The position numbers and the translations under genes are program-made. The notes below the pieces were generated by a model. It saw only the letters and a program-made list of their open reading frames with translations, did not search any database and was not told the origin of the DNA. From NCBI GenBank assembly GCA_003248775.1, contig QFQX01000068.1, positions 1 to 18,683 on the forward strand: a DNA stretch of 18,683 bases, in the 5' to 3' direction. How positions within the stretch are numbered: the first letter of the stretch is position 1; every line of letters starts with the position of its first letter. The DNA is from Shinella sp. Lineage in GTDB: Bacteria > Pseudomonadota > Alphaproteobacteria > Rhizobiales > Rhizobiaceae. This document shows positions 1 through 7,319 of the stretch, piece by piece.

Positions 1-155
1 GCGGCCAGAGCGCCTCGGTGGCGCTGATGATGAAGAACCAGATGTCGCTGCTGCAATATCCGGCCGCCGCCGCCAATGCGGTGATCCTGCTGGTGCTGGT
101 TCTCCTGATGGTCGCCGCCATCCTGCGCGTCGTCGATATCCGCAAGGAACTCTGA
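1..155 (+). CDS. ABC transporter permease, 3' end only (PotB-like)
   Basis: This is the C-terminal 50 residues of an inner-membrane permease, read in the frame starting at base 3. The visible part has a final hydrophobic helix (about 20 residues rich in Val, Leu and Ile) followed by a short basic tail ending RVVDIRKEL, the usual end of a PotB/spermidine-putrescine-type permease. Its stop codon lies 1 nt before the ATG of the next permease, so the two form the heterodimeric membrane channel of one importer and are translationally coupled. The ATPase and periplasmic binding protein expected for such a transporter are not in the window and probably lie to the left. The substrate cannot be read from this fragment; the downstream racemase suggests a hydantoin, amino acid or related compound. 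Confidence 0.8.
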   Translation, partial: GQSASVALMMKNQMSLLQYPAAAANAVILLVLVLLMVAAILRVVDIRKEL

Positions 156-156
156 G

Positions 157-975
157 ATGAATTCCGAAAAACGCTCCCGCGAATTCTACATTCTCGCCGC
201 CTTCTTCGCACTCTTCGTGGTGTTTCTCTACGGACCGCTCTCGGCCATCGTCATCCTGTCGTTCCAGGGTGAGAACGGCGGCCTCACCTTTCCGTTGAAC
301 GGGGTATCAGTGCACTGGTTCGGCAACCTGTTCGAACAGCAGGCGGTCGGCGATTTCGGCGGCTCCTTCCGCCGCTCGCTGGCGCTCGGTCTGATGGTCA
401 TGGTGGTCACCGTCGTCGTCTCGCTGCTGGCGGGCCTTGCCTTCCGCCGCAAGTTCATTGGCGCCACCGCCCTGTTCTATCTGTCGGTCGCAAGCCTCGT
501 CGTGCCTTCCATCATCATCTCGCTCGGCATCGGCGTGGTCTTCAGCCAGGCCGGACTGCAGCCCGCATGGTATTCGTCGGCCTTCGGCGCACACCTTACA
601 TGGACCCTGCCGTTCGGCGTGCTGATCATGTTCGCCATCTTCAATCGCTTCTCGCCGTCCTATGAAGAGGCCGCCCGCGACCTCGGCGCCAACGCCTGGC
701 AGACCTTCCGCCATGTGGTTCTGCCGATGATCGCGCCGAGCCTGATCGGCGTCGGCCTGTTCGGCTTCACGCTGTCCTACGACGAGTTCGCCCGCACGCT
801 GATGACATCCGGCACCTACAACACCCTGCCGCTGGAGATCTACGGCATGACCACCAACGTCACGACGCCGGTGCTCTATGCGCTCGGCACCGTGACCACC
901 GTCTTCTCCTTCCTGGTGATTGCCGGCACGCTCGGCCTGATCATCGCCATGAACCGTCGCAGGGCACGCGGCTGA
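157..975 (+). CDS. ABC transporter permease (PotC-like)
   Basis: A 272-residue inner-membrane permease of the binding-protein-dependent type, subunit II of the PotBC class. A basic N-terminus leads into a first helix at about residues 10-35. Four or five more hydrophobic segments follow, and the cytoplasmic EAA loop that contacts the ATPase is clear at about residues 170-190 (YEEAARDLGA, then VVLPMIAPSLIGVG). Length is normal for PotC relatives. The start follows the upstream permease stop by 1 nt, and its TGA overlaps the ATG of the racemase (TGATG). That tight coupling implies import of the substrate used by the racemase. The family often carries polyamines, but PotC-like permeases next to hydantoin/Asp-Glu racemases are also common in rhizobia; here I favour a hydantoin-like or amino-acid substrate, by inference from context only. 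Confidence 0.88.
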   Translation: MNSEKRSREFYILAAFFALFVVFLYGPLSAIVILSFQGENGGLTFPLNGVSVHWFGNLFEQQAVGDFGGSFRRSLALGLMVMVVTVVVSLLAGLAFRRKFIGATALFYLSVASLVVPSIIISLGIGVVFSQAGLQPAWYSSAFGAHLTWTLPFGVLIMFAIFNRFSPSYEEAARDLGANAWQTFRHVVLPMIAPSLIGVGLFGFTLSYDEFARTLMTSGTYNTLPLEIYGMTTNVTTPVLYALGTVTTVFSFLVIAGTLGLIIAMNRRRARG

Positions 976-1721
976 TGCGCATACTGGTCGTCAATCCCAA
1001 CACAACCCGCAGCATGACGGCGACGATCGCCGATGCCGCCCATCGCGTGGCAAACCCCGGCACGGAGATCGTCGCCGTCACCTCCTCGATGGGACCGGTT
1101 TCCATCGAGGGCTATTACGACGAGGCTTTCGCCGTTCCCGGCCTGCTGGTCGAGATCGCCCGGGCGGAAAAGGCCGGAGCTTCCGCCGCGATCATCGCCT
1201 GCTTCGACGATACCGGCCTCGATGCCGCCCGGGCGCTTGCCCATATGCCCGTGATCGGCATCTGCGAGGCCGCCCTTGCCGCCACCTCCTTCATCGCCCA
1301 GCGTTTCTCCATCGTCACCACCATGGAGCGTTCGCGCCTGCCGCTCGAACATCTGGTCCATCGCTATGGCATGAGCGGCCGCGCCAAGGTGCGCGCCGCC
1401 GATATCCCGGTACTCTCGCTCGAAGACCCGCAATCGAATGCGCGGGACCGGCTTCGCAACGAGATCGCGGTTGCGCTGCGCGAGGACAAGGCGGAGGCCA
1501 TCGTGCTCGGTTGCGCCGGCATGGCGGACCTCACGGCCGAACTCCGGCGCGAATTCGGCGTGCCGGTGATTGACGGCGTTGCCGCTGCCGTGAAGCAGGC
1601 CGAAGCGCTGGTGGCGCTAGGCCTTTCGACAGCCAAGCGCGGGGCCTATGCGTCGCCGATCAACAAGACCTATACCGGTGTGCTCGAAGCCTTTGCCCCG
1701 GCGGCCATGGCCAGGCTATGA
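975..1721 (+). CDS. Asp/Glu/hydantoin-family racemase
   Basis: A 248-residue cytoplasmic, cofactor-independent racemase of the hydantoin racemase branch (HyuE/HyuA-type). The N-terminus MRILVVNPNT is the family's opening strand. The two catalytic cysteines sit in their expected contexts: C76 in IACFDDTGLD and C180 in VLGCAGM. The family uses such a pair as the two proton donors/acceptors that invert the chiral carbon of 5-substituted hydantoins. The start overlaps the stop of the permease gene and its own stop overlaps the ATG of the GNAT gene, placing it in the middle of a coupled transport-metabolism operon. Allantoin racemase belongs to the same family and is a real alternative; hydantoinase and carbamoylase genes, which would decide this, are not visible here. 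Confidence 0.88.
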   Translation: MRILVVNPNTTRSMTATIADAAHRVANPGTEIVAVTSSMGPVSIEGYYDEAFAVPGLLVEIARAEKAGASAAIIACFDDTGLDAARALAHMPVIGICEAALAATSFIAQRFSIVTTMERSRLPLEHLVHRYGMSGRAKVRAADIPVLSLEDPQSNARDRLRNEIAVALREDKAEAIVLGCAGMADLTAELRREFGVPVIDGVAAAVKQAEALVALGLSTAKRGAYASPINKTYTGVLEAFAPAAMARL

Positions 1722-2584
1722 GCATGCCGGCCACCGAGATCCGCCCGCTTTCACCAGCGGAGGTCGAAACGCTGGTCGGCTGGGCCGGGGACGAAGGCTG
1801 GAATCCAGGACTTGCCGATGCGAGCGCTTTCCGTGCCGCCGATCCGCAAGGTTTTCTCGGCTGCTTCGTGAATGGCGTGCTTGCCGCCGGTATTTCGGCC
1901 GTCGCCTATGGTGAGGATTTCGGCTTCATCGGCCTCTACATCTGTCACCCGCACTACCGTGGCAAGGGCTATGGCCGGCAGGTCTGGGATGCCGGCATGG
2001 CCCATCTCGAAGGACGGACCATCGGTCTGGACGGGGTTCCCGAGCAGCAGGCCAATTATGCCAGCATGGGCTTTGAACCGACCTACCAGACCTTCCGCTG
2101 GAGCGGCCGCGTCACAACGCCATGGCCATCTCCAACGGCACCTTCCGCATCGACCATCAAGGTTCGGACAGTAACACCCGACCTGCTGCCGGCCATCGGT
2201 GCTTTCGACCGCCGGTTCTTTCCGGCCGAGCGCAGCGCCTTCCTCGCGGGATGGCTTTCCTCCCCACGGGAAACCTTCGTCGCCACCGCCGCTGTTGGAA
2301 TAGCCGGCTATGCAGTTATTCGACGCTGCCTTGTCGGCCACAAGCTCGGACCCCTCTTCGCCGTAAGCAGCGATGCGGCCGATGCCCTGCTCGATGCCTG
2401 CCTGCAGCGCATCGGCGCGGACGAATTGCAGATCGACGTGCCGGAAGCGCAGGCGGAGTTTTCCAACCGCCTCGCCCGCCTCGGCTTTACACGCGGCTTT
2501 GCCACGCGCCGCATGTATCGCGGCCCCGCGCCGACGTTAAACCAGTCCGGCGTCTATGGAATCACCACGCTGGAGCTCGGCTAG
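1718..2584 (+). CDS. Two-domain GNAT N-acetyltransferase
   Basis: A 288-residue cytoplasmic acetyltransferase with two halves. Residues about 8-130 are a GNAT fold: the acetyl-CoA pyrophosphate loop is HYRGKGYG at 79-86, and the signature GWNPG near residue 27 followed by DPQGF at 42-46 is typical of a GNAT subgroup with a second, C-terminal acetyltransferase-like domain (Acetyltransf_18 type). That second domain covers roughly residues 150-288. The gene begins in a 4-nt ATGA overlap with the racemase stop, so it is the last member of the permease-racemase operon. It may acetylate the amine or amino acid that the pathway handles, or a toxic analogue; this is inference. Ends with TAG, 76 nt before a hairpin repeat. 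Confidence 0.85.
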   Translation: MSMPATEIRPLSPAEVETLVGWAGDEGWNPGLADASAFRAADPQGFLGCFVNGVLAAGISAVAYGEDFGFIGLYICHPHYRGKGYGRQVWDAGMAHLEGRTIGLDGVPEQQANYASMGFEPTYQTFRWSGRVTTPWPSPTAPSASTIKVRTVTPDLLPAIGAFDRRFFPAERSAFLAGWLSSPRETFVATAAVGIAGYAVIRRCLVGHKLGPLFAVSSDAADALLDACLQRIGADELQIDVPEAQAEFSNRLARLGFTRGFATRRMYRGPAPTLNQSGVYGITTLELG

Positions 2585-2660
2585 CGCCACCGGTCTTCAG
2601 GGAGCAATCCCGGCAAGGACGCGTAGCCGTCTTGGATTCGGAAGCTATTGGCTCGTGGTT

Positions 2661-2694
2661 CATCCCCCTCTGCCCTGCCGGGCAGTGGGGGGTG
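2661..2694. repeat. Palindromic intergenic element / hairpin
   Basis: A 34-nt inverted repeat of the form CATCCCCCTCTGCCC, loop TGCC, then GGGCAGTGGGGGGTG. It gives 15 stacked positions with one T-T mismatch (2669/2686) and one T-G wobble. The core CCCCTCTGCCCTGCCGGGCA closely resembles a palindromic repeat I recognise from many rhizobial intergenic regions. It lies between the stop of the GNAT gene and the convergent stop of the aldo/keto reductase, so it could also act as a bidirectional transcript end or mRNA-stabilising hairpin, although no T-tract follows on either side. The rest of 2585-2719 shows no gene. Confidence 0.6.
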
Positions 2695-2719
2695 AGCCCG
2701 AACGCCACAGTTTCAGCTT

Positions 2720-3715
2720 TCAGAGATTCGTCATCGCCAGCGAGGCGTCGCTGTAGCGCTTGCCGGCCACCTTGTCGGGCGAGAGCGCCGTCGACAGGCG
2801 GGCGAGTTCCTCGGATGAAAGTACAATATCGGCAGCCGCTGCATTCTGTTCCAGATGCGGGATCTTGCGAGCGCCGGGGATCGGCACGATGTCCTTGCCC
2901 TGATGCAGCACCCAGGCGAGCGCAAGCTGCGCGGCGGTCGCGCCCTTTTCCGCCGCCATCGCCGTCAGCAGGTCGATCAGCGCCTCGTTGGCGGCAAGGT
3001 TTTCGGCCTGGAAACGAGGGAGCTGCGAGCGGAAATCGTTGGTACCGAGATCCTCCGGCTTGCGGATCGCACCCGTCAGCATGCCACGTCCGAGCGGGCT
3101 GTACGGCACGAAGCCGATGCCGAGTTCGCGGCAGGTGGCGAGCACACCGTTTTCCTCCGGGTCGCGGCTGAACAGCGAGTATTCGCTCTGGACGGCGGCG
3201 ATAGGGTGAACGGCATGGGCGCGGCGGATGGTGGCGGCCCCCGCCTCGGAAAGCCCGAGCGCCCTCACCTTGCCCTCGGCCACCAGTTCGGCCATCGCGC
3301 CCACCGTATCCTCGATCGGCACGGAGGGGTCGACACGGTGCTGGTAATAGAGATCGATGACATCGGTGCTGAGCCGCTTCAGCGACGCCTCGGCCACGGC
3401 CTTCACATGTTCAGGACGGCTGTCGACACCGACGATGTTTTCACCATGCGGCTTGGTGTCATCGATCCTGAAGCCGAACTTGGTGGCGATCACCACTTTG
3501 TCGCGCACGGCCCTGAGTTCGCGGCCCACGAGGATTTCATTGTCATAGGGGCCATACATTTCGGCGGTGTCGAAGAAGGTAACGCCGAGTTCGACGGCGC
3601 GGTGCAGGGTGGCGACGGCCTGCTTCTCGTCGGTTGCGCCATAGGCGTAGCTCATGCCCATGCAGCCAAGGCCGAGGGCGGAAACGGAAAGACTACCGAG
3701 CTTGCGGGTTTCCAT
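2720..3715 (-). CDS. Aldo/keto reductase
   Basis: A 331-residue NADPH-dependent TIM-barrel oxidoreductase. The catalytic tetrad is complete: D49 (FFDTAEMYG), Y54, K79 (IATKFGF) and H126 (YYQHRVD). The C-terminal cofactor-binding strand VPIPGARK is present. The start at 3715 is preferred over the longer open frame to 3844 because METRKLGSLSVSALGLGCMGM is the family's usual N-terminus and AAAGGAG lies about 7 nt upstream; the extension would run across the promoter region. The gene is divergent from a LysR regulator 150 nt away, which probably controls it. It resembles the group of stress- or aldehyde-responsive reductases of about 330 residues; the substrate is unknown. Confidence 0.92.
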   Translation of the reverse strand: METRKLGSLSVSALGLGCMGMSYAYGATDEKQAVATLHRAVELGVTFFDTAEMYGPYDNEILVGRELRAVRDKVVIATKFGFRIDDTKPHGENIVGVDSRPEHVKAVAEASLKRLSTDVIDLYYQHRVDPSVPIEDTVGAMAELVAEGKVRALGLSEAGAATIRRAHAVHPIAAVQSEYSLFSRDPEENGVLATCRELGIGFVPYSPLGRGMLTGAIRKPEDLGTNDFRSQLPRFQAENLAANEALIDLLTAMAAEKGATAAQLALAWVLHQGKDIVPIPGARKIPHLEQNAAAADIVLSSEELARLSTALSPDKVAGKRYSDASLAMTNL

Positions 3716-3848
3716 GGGAGGCTCCTTTGATCGAGCGTTTATCCTTTTGATGTCCGCGAATTGCGGCCGGGAGGCGGTCTGCAGCGGACAAGTGGCAAGG
3801 TAAGCCTTGATCGCCGCTCTGATAATTGCTGCAAAGCCGCTCACTTTA

Positions 3849-3863
3849 TTCTATCAAATAGAA
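3849..3863. promoter_or_regulatory. Candidate LysR operator (T-N11-A inverted repeat)
   Basis: The sequence TTCTAT-CAA-ATAGAA is a perfect 6-bp inverted repeat with a 3-nt centre, and it contains the T-N11-A pattern that LysR-type regulators bind. It ends 2 nt before the ATG of the LysR gene and lies in the divergent region between that gene and the aldo/keto reductase. Binding here would block lysR expression directly, which is the usual negative autoregulation, and could also position the protein for activating the reductase. The remainder of 3716-3848 shows no second equally good site. Confidence 0.62.
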
Positions 3864-3865
3864 CA

Positions 3866-4756
3866 ATGAACCGGATCCAGCTTTCCCAGCTCGCAGTCTT
3901 CGCCGCCGTCGCGGAGCATCGCAGCTTCCGCAAGGCGGCCGACGAGCTGGCGATTGCGCCTTCGGCCGTCAGCCACGCCGTCGCCTCGCTCGAAACAAGC
4001 CTCGGCATCCGGCTTCTGGCGCGCACCACCCGCAGCGTCGCGCCGACCGAGGAGGGCCGCAGGCTGCTCGACAGCCTGACACCGGCGCTTCACGATATCG
4101 ACGGCGCGGTGGCAGCCCTTGCCGACAGCCGCGCCGCACCGGCCGGCCTCCTGAAGATCACCATGCCACGCCCGGCAGCCGAACACCTGATTGCGCCGCG
4201 TCTTGGCGATTTCCTTGCGCGCTTTCCCGATATCACCGTCGAACTGGTAACGGCCGACACGTTCGAGGACATCGTCGAACAGGGATACGATGCCGGGATA
4301 AGGCTCGGCGAAAGCCTCGAGGCCGACATGATCGCGGTGCGCGCCTGCGGTCCCTTGCGCGGCGCGGTGGTGGCGACGCCGGGTTATTTCGCCAATCATC
4401 CGAAACCCATCCATCCGCGCGATCTGGCCGATCATCGCTGCATCCGCCGGCGCTTCTCCAGCGGTCGCATCTATCGCTGGGAATTCGAGAAGGACGCCCG
4501 GACGCTCACGGTTGCCGTGGATGGACCGCTGATCCTGCCGGATGACAAGCTGATCCTGTCGGCCTGTCTCGACGGCGCGGGACTTGCCTATCTGTTTGAT
4601 GCCCGCGTGCTGGAAGCGCTGGAGACGGGGCAACTCGTCCGGGTGCTGGAAGACTGGTGCCCGCCCTTCGAAGGTTTTTACATCTATTACCCCTCGCGCC
4701 GGCAGATGCGGCCGGCGCTGAGAGCCTTCATCGACTTCTTCCGCCATGCGGAATGA
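3866..4756 (+). CDS. LysR-family transcriptional regulator
   Basis: A 296-residue DNA-binding regulator. The N-terminal winged helix-turn-helix is at about residues 3-62, with the pattern FRKAADELAIAPSAVSHAVA (21-40) and the wing ending RTTRSVAPTEEG. The effector-binding domain follows from about residue 90 to the end. The start at 3866 is chosen because MNRIQLSQLAVFAAVAE is the standard LysR opening; a longer frame back to 3761 adds 35 residues with no family similarity. There is no good ribosome-binding site, and the candidate operator nearly touches the ATG, so the leader may be very short. It probably regulates the divergent aldo/keto reductase in response to that enzyme's substrate. It is convergent with the next GNAT gene, with 9 nt between stops. 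Confidence 0.92.
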   Translation: MNRIQLSQLAVFAAVAEHRSFRKAADELAIAPSAVSHAVASLETSLGIRLLARTTRSVAPTEEGRRLLDSLTPALHDIDGAVAALADSRAAPAGLLKITMPRPAAEHLIAPRLGDFLARFPDITVELVTADTFEDIVEQGYDAGIRLGESLEADMIAVRACGPLRGAVVATPGYFANHPKPIHPRDLADHRCIRRRFSSGRIYRWEFEKDARTLTVAVDGPLILPDDKLILSACLDGAGLAYLFDARVLEALETGQLVRVLEDWCPPFEGFYIYYPSRRQMRPALRAFIDFFRHAE

Positions 4757-4765
4757 AGAAAACCG

Positions 4766-5212
4766 TCAGCCGAGCTTCATCCGGTAGCGCACATGCCCAT
4801 CTTCGCGGGCGTAGGTGTCATAGAGCTTTCGCGCCTGTTCGTTGTCGCGGTCGGTATGCCAGTAAAGACGGGACCAGCCCTTCTCCCGCGCGATCCCGAT
4901 CAGGTCGTCGATCAATGCCCGGCCGATGCCGTGACCGCGAAACCGCTCGTCGAGATAGAGATCTTCCAGATAGCAATCCGGTGTCTTCACCCAGGTTGAG
5001 TCGTGGTAGTGATGGATGGCAAAGCCGGCCAGTTCCCCATCCACGACCGCCACCCGCATCGCCACGCGAGACTGCGGATCGAGAATGCGGGCCCAGGTCA
5101 GGTCGGTAACGTCATCGGCTAGCGTGACCTTGTAGAAGGCGAGGTAGCCGGCCCAGAGGCGGCACCACGCCGCCTCGTCTTCCGGCCGCGCATCACGGAT
5201 CTCCAGCGACAT
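4766..5212 (-). CDS. GNAT N-acetyltransferase (small)
   Basis: A 148-residue single-domain GNAT protein. The acetyl-CoA loop is FRGHGIGRAL at 91-100, preceded by the beta-strand CYLEDLYLDE, and the typical late motif NEQARKLYDTY lies at 124-134. The overall pattern (GYLAFY near the start, acidic YLEDLYL strand, DGHVRYRMKL end) recalls the Hpa2/diamine-acetyltransferase-like class, but the substrate is not assured. I chose the ATG at 5212 because it follows the stop of the upstream aldo/keto reductase by 4 nt with a GGGGGCCTGAAGG stretch ahead; an in-frame ATG at 5233 would overlap that gene. The two genes are thus one operon. Confidence 0.85.
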   Translation of the reverse strand: MSLEIRDARPEDEAAWCRLWAGYLAFYKVTLADDVTDLTWARILDPQSRVAMRVAVVDGELAGFAIHHYHDSTWVKTPDCYLEDLYLDERFRGHGIGRALIDDLIGIAREKGWSRLYWHTDRDNEQARKLYDTYAREDGHVRYRMKLG

Positions 5213-5216
5213 GCCT

Positions 5217-6167
5217 TCAGGCCCCCGCCGCATTCAGAAGCGCCATCTGTGCATCGGAAAGCTGCAACTTGCCGGCCGCAATGATGCTTTCGATCTGCCG
5301 CAGGCTGGTGGCGCTGGCGATCGGCGCGGTAATGCCCGGACGCGCGGCAACCCATGCGATCGCAATCGCGGCAGGCGTCGCTCCCGTTTCCTTCGACACC
5401 TGATCGAGCGCCGCCAGAATACGGAAGCCCTTGTCGTTCAGGTAATCGTTGACACGGTAACCGCGGGCCGCACCCTCGGTATCCCTGGCTTCGCGATACT
5501 TGCCCGTGAGGAAGCCAGCGGCCAGCGCGTAGTAGCTGATGACGCCGATTTCCTCCGCGATGCAAAGATCGCCAAGAGCCCCGTCGAACTTGTTACGAGT
5601 GTAGAGATTGTATTCCGGCTGGATCACATCATAGCGCGGCAGGTTGTTCGCCTTGGACACTGCGAAGGATGCGGCGAGCTGGTCGGCATCGAAGTTGGAG
5701 CAGCCGATGGCCCGCACCTTGCCCTGTTCCTTCAGCCTGGCGAAGGCGCCGAGCGTTTCCTCATGGGATACGTCCGGATCCGGGGCGTGGGAGAGATAGA
5801 GGTCGATGTAATCGGTCTGCAGCCGGCGGAGCGAAGCCTCCACGGCTTCCGCGATCCACCTCGCGCTGAGGCCTGTCTTGCGGCCATTGTTATCGTAGCC
5901 GACCTTGGTGACGATCACCGCCTTGTCGCGAGCGATATGGCCGCGCTTCAGCCAGTTGCCGATCACGATTTCGCTCTCGCCGCCCTCATGACCGTCCACC
6001 CAGGCGGAATAGACATCCGCCGTGTCGATGGCGTTGTAGCCGGCATCGAAAAAAGCGTCGAGCAGGTCGAAAGAGGTCTTCTCATCGGCCGTCCAGCCGA
6101 ACACGTTGCCGCCGAAAACAACCGGGGAGATCGAAAGGCCGGTACGGCCGAGTGCGCGCATCTGCAT
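5217..6167 (-). CDS. Aldo/keto reductase
   Basis: A 316-residue NADPH-dependent reductase with the full tetrad: D48 (NAIDTADVY), Y53, K88 (VIVTKVG) and H127 (YLSHAPD). The start at 6167 has GGAG about 9 nt upstream and the family opening MRALGRTGLSISPVVFGGN two residues in. It differs clearly in sequence from the reductase at 2720-3715, so this is not a recent duplication. It is the first gene of a two-gene unit with the small GNAT. No regulator is divergent from it; the GlxA-like regulator gene lies upstream on the same strand. Substrate unknown; this subgroup often reduces sugars, aldehydes or ketones. Confidence 0.92.
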   Translation of the reverse strand: MQMRALGRTGLSISPVVFGGNVFGWTADEKTSFDLLDAFFDAGYNAIDTADVYSAWVDGHEGGESEIVIGNWLKRGHIARDKAVIVTKVGYDNNGRKTGLSARWIAEAVEASLRRLQTDYIDLYLSHAPDPDVSHEETLGAFARLKEQGKVRAIGCSNFDADQLAASFAVSKANNLPRYDVIQPEYNLYTRNKFDGALGDLCIAEEIGVISYYALAAGFLTGKYREARDTEGAARGYRVNDYLNDKGFRILAALDQVSKETGATPAAIAIAWVAARPGITAPIASATSLRQIESIIAAGKLQLSDAQMALLNAAGA

Positions 6168-6200
6168 GAAATAACTCCGGAATCTTGAAAACGGCCATGA

Positions 6201-6228
6201 AGGTTAGGCAGGTATTGCCACAGGTTAG
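6201..6228. promoter_or_regulatory. Direct-repeat site upstream of aldo/keto reductase
   Basis: AGGTTAG occurs at 6201-6207 and again at 6222-6228, a spacing of 21 bp (two helical turns), with a partial copy AGGTATTG at 6210-6217 between them. The site is 34-61 nt upstream of the minus-strand aldo/keto reductase start. Face-to-face direct repeats are typical of AraC-family or response-regulator binding, and a GlxA/AraC-type regulator gene ends just upstream at 6315. The rest of 6168-6314 contains no gene. Confidence 0.35.
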
Positions 6229-6314
6229 CAACCGGCGAGAAGATCCACCATTCAATTTCTGTGATCCGACATTCGCGACGGCGGGCGAAAGCCTCTCCGT
6301 CCAAAAAGCTGTCT

Positions 6315-7319
6315 TCACCCTTCCCCGTATCTCTCCCTGCGATACTGGCTCGGCGGCAGGGGCTGATGCTCGGCCCAGACGCGGCGCAGATGGCGGGTCG
6401 AGGAGAAGCCTGCGCGTTCCGCAACGCTTTCCATATCGAGACGGGTCTGGGAAAGGAGATCGCGGGCGAGCGCCACTCGCATGGTGTTGACGTATTCCGT
6501 CACCGACAGGCCGGCATGTTCGCGAAAAAGCCGCGTCAGATGGCGTTCGCTCAGCGCGCCGAGACGCGCAAGATCGCCAAGGCTCCAGTCACGCGCCGGC
6601 TCCTGCATCACCGCATCCTGAATGCGATGAATGGCCGGATGAATGTGGTTGCGGCCGGAGAGCCAGGGAGACAATTGCGGATCCGACCCGCTGCGCCTCA
6701 GATAGATCACCATGCGACGGGCAGCGGCGAGCGCAACTCGCGCCGAAGTAAGCCGCGCCACCACATGCAGCATGAGGTCGATGCCGGTGGAAATGCCGGC
6801 ACTGGAAAAACGGTTGCCGTCCTCGACATAGAGGCGGTTCTCCAGCACGGTCGCGGTCGGCGCGAGCGCCTGAAGCTCCTCGATGCAATCCGAATGGGTG
6901 GTGCATTGCCGGCTATCCATCAGACCGGCAGCGCCCGCGAGCAATGCGCCGGAGCACACCGTCACCAGCCGCGTATCGCCCGTGACGACCGCGCGCAGCC
7001 AGTCTCTCAGGCGCTGAAGCTCTGGATCACTGCGCAATTCCGCAAGCCCGACCGAAAGGCTGCCGGAAATGAGGAGCATCGCTCCTTCCGGCAATCGCTC
7101 CGGCAAGGGTTCGAGGCCGTCGATCTTCAACCCGATCGAGGTCGTCTGGCTGGGCTTGTCGGAAATGTAGTGGCAATCGAAATGCAGGTCGTTCTGCTCG
7201 AGATTGGCATAGCGCAGCACTTCGAGTGGCCCGGCGATATCGATCAGCAGCGCCTCCGGCGGCACAAGCGTGAACACCGGAACGGTCTGCCTCTCTCCTG
7301 CCGGGCCGTTTTTGGTCAT
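6315..7319 (-). CDS. GlxA-family AraC transcriptional regulator (DJ-1/PfpI domain)
   Basis: A 334-residue regulator. Residues about 12-190 form a DJ-1/PfpI (class I glutamine amidotransferase-like) sensor domain, with the nucleophile-elbow region TVCSGALLAGAAGLMD around C122. Residues about 228-330 are a tandem AraC helix-turn-helix domain, with helices near 246-267 and 295-318 (ESVAERAGFSSTRHLRRVW). The start at 7319 overlaps the TGA of the upstream hydrolase by 4 nt (ATGA), and the frame extension to 7529 lies inside that gene, so the shorter form is right. The coupling suggests that the regulator controls this same operon or senses the hydrolase's substrate. Confidence 0.92.
   Translation of the reverse strand: MTKNGPAGERQTVPVFTLVPPEALLIDIAGPLEVLRYANLEQNDLHFDCHYISDKPSQTTSIGLKIDGLEPLPERLPEGAMLLISGSLSVGLAELRSDPELQRLRDWLRAVVTGDTRLVTVCSGALLAGAAGLMDSRQCTTHSDCIEELQALAPTATVLENRLYVEDGNRFSSAGISTGIDLMLHVVARLTSARVALAAARRMVIYLRRSGSDPQLSPWLSGRNHIHPAIHRIQDAVMQEPARDWSLGDLARLGALSERHLTRLFREHAGLSVTEYVNTMRVALARDLLSQTRLDMESVAERAGFSSTRHLRRVWAEHQPLPPSQYRRERYGEG

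Noticed and set aside
2122..3171. 349-codon plus-strand open frame spanning the GNAT end and the reductase
   Set aside because: It crosses two real genes and an intergenic hairpin and is Arg/Pro/Ser rich; no coding character of its own.
2855..3730. 291-codon plus-strand open frame opposite the first aldo/keto reductase
   Set aside because: Antisense shadow of an enzyme with a complete catalytic tetrad.
3854..4747. 297-codon minus-strand open frame opposite the LysR gene
   Set aside because: Antisense shadow of a clear LysR protein.
5211..6188. 325-codon plus-strand open frame opposite the second aldo/keto reductase
   Set aside because: Antisense shadow; the minus-strand protein has all the family motifs.
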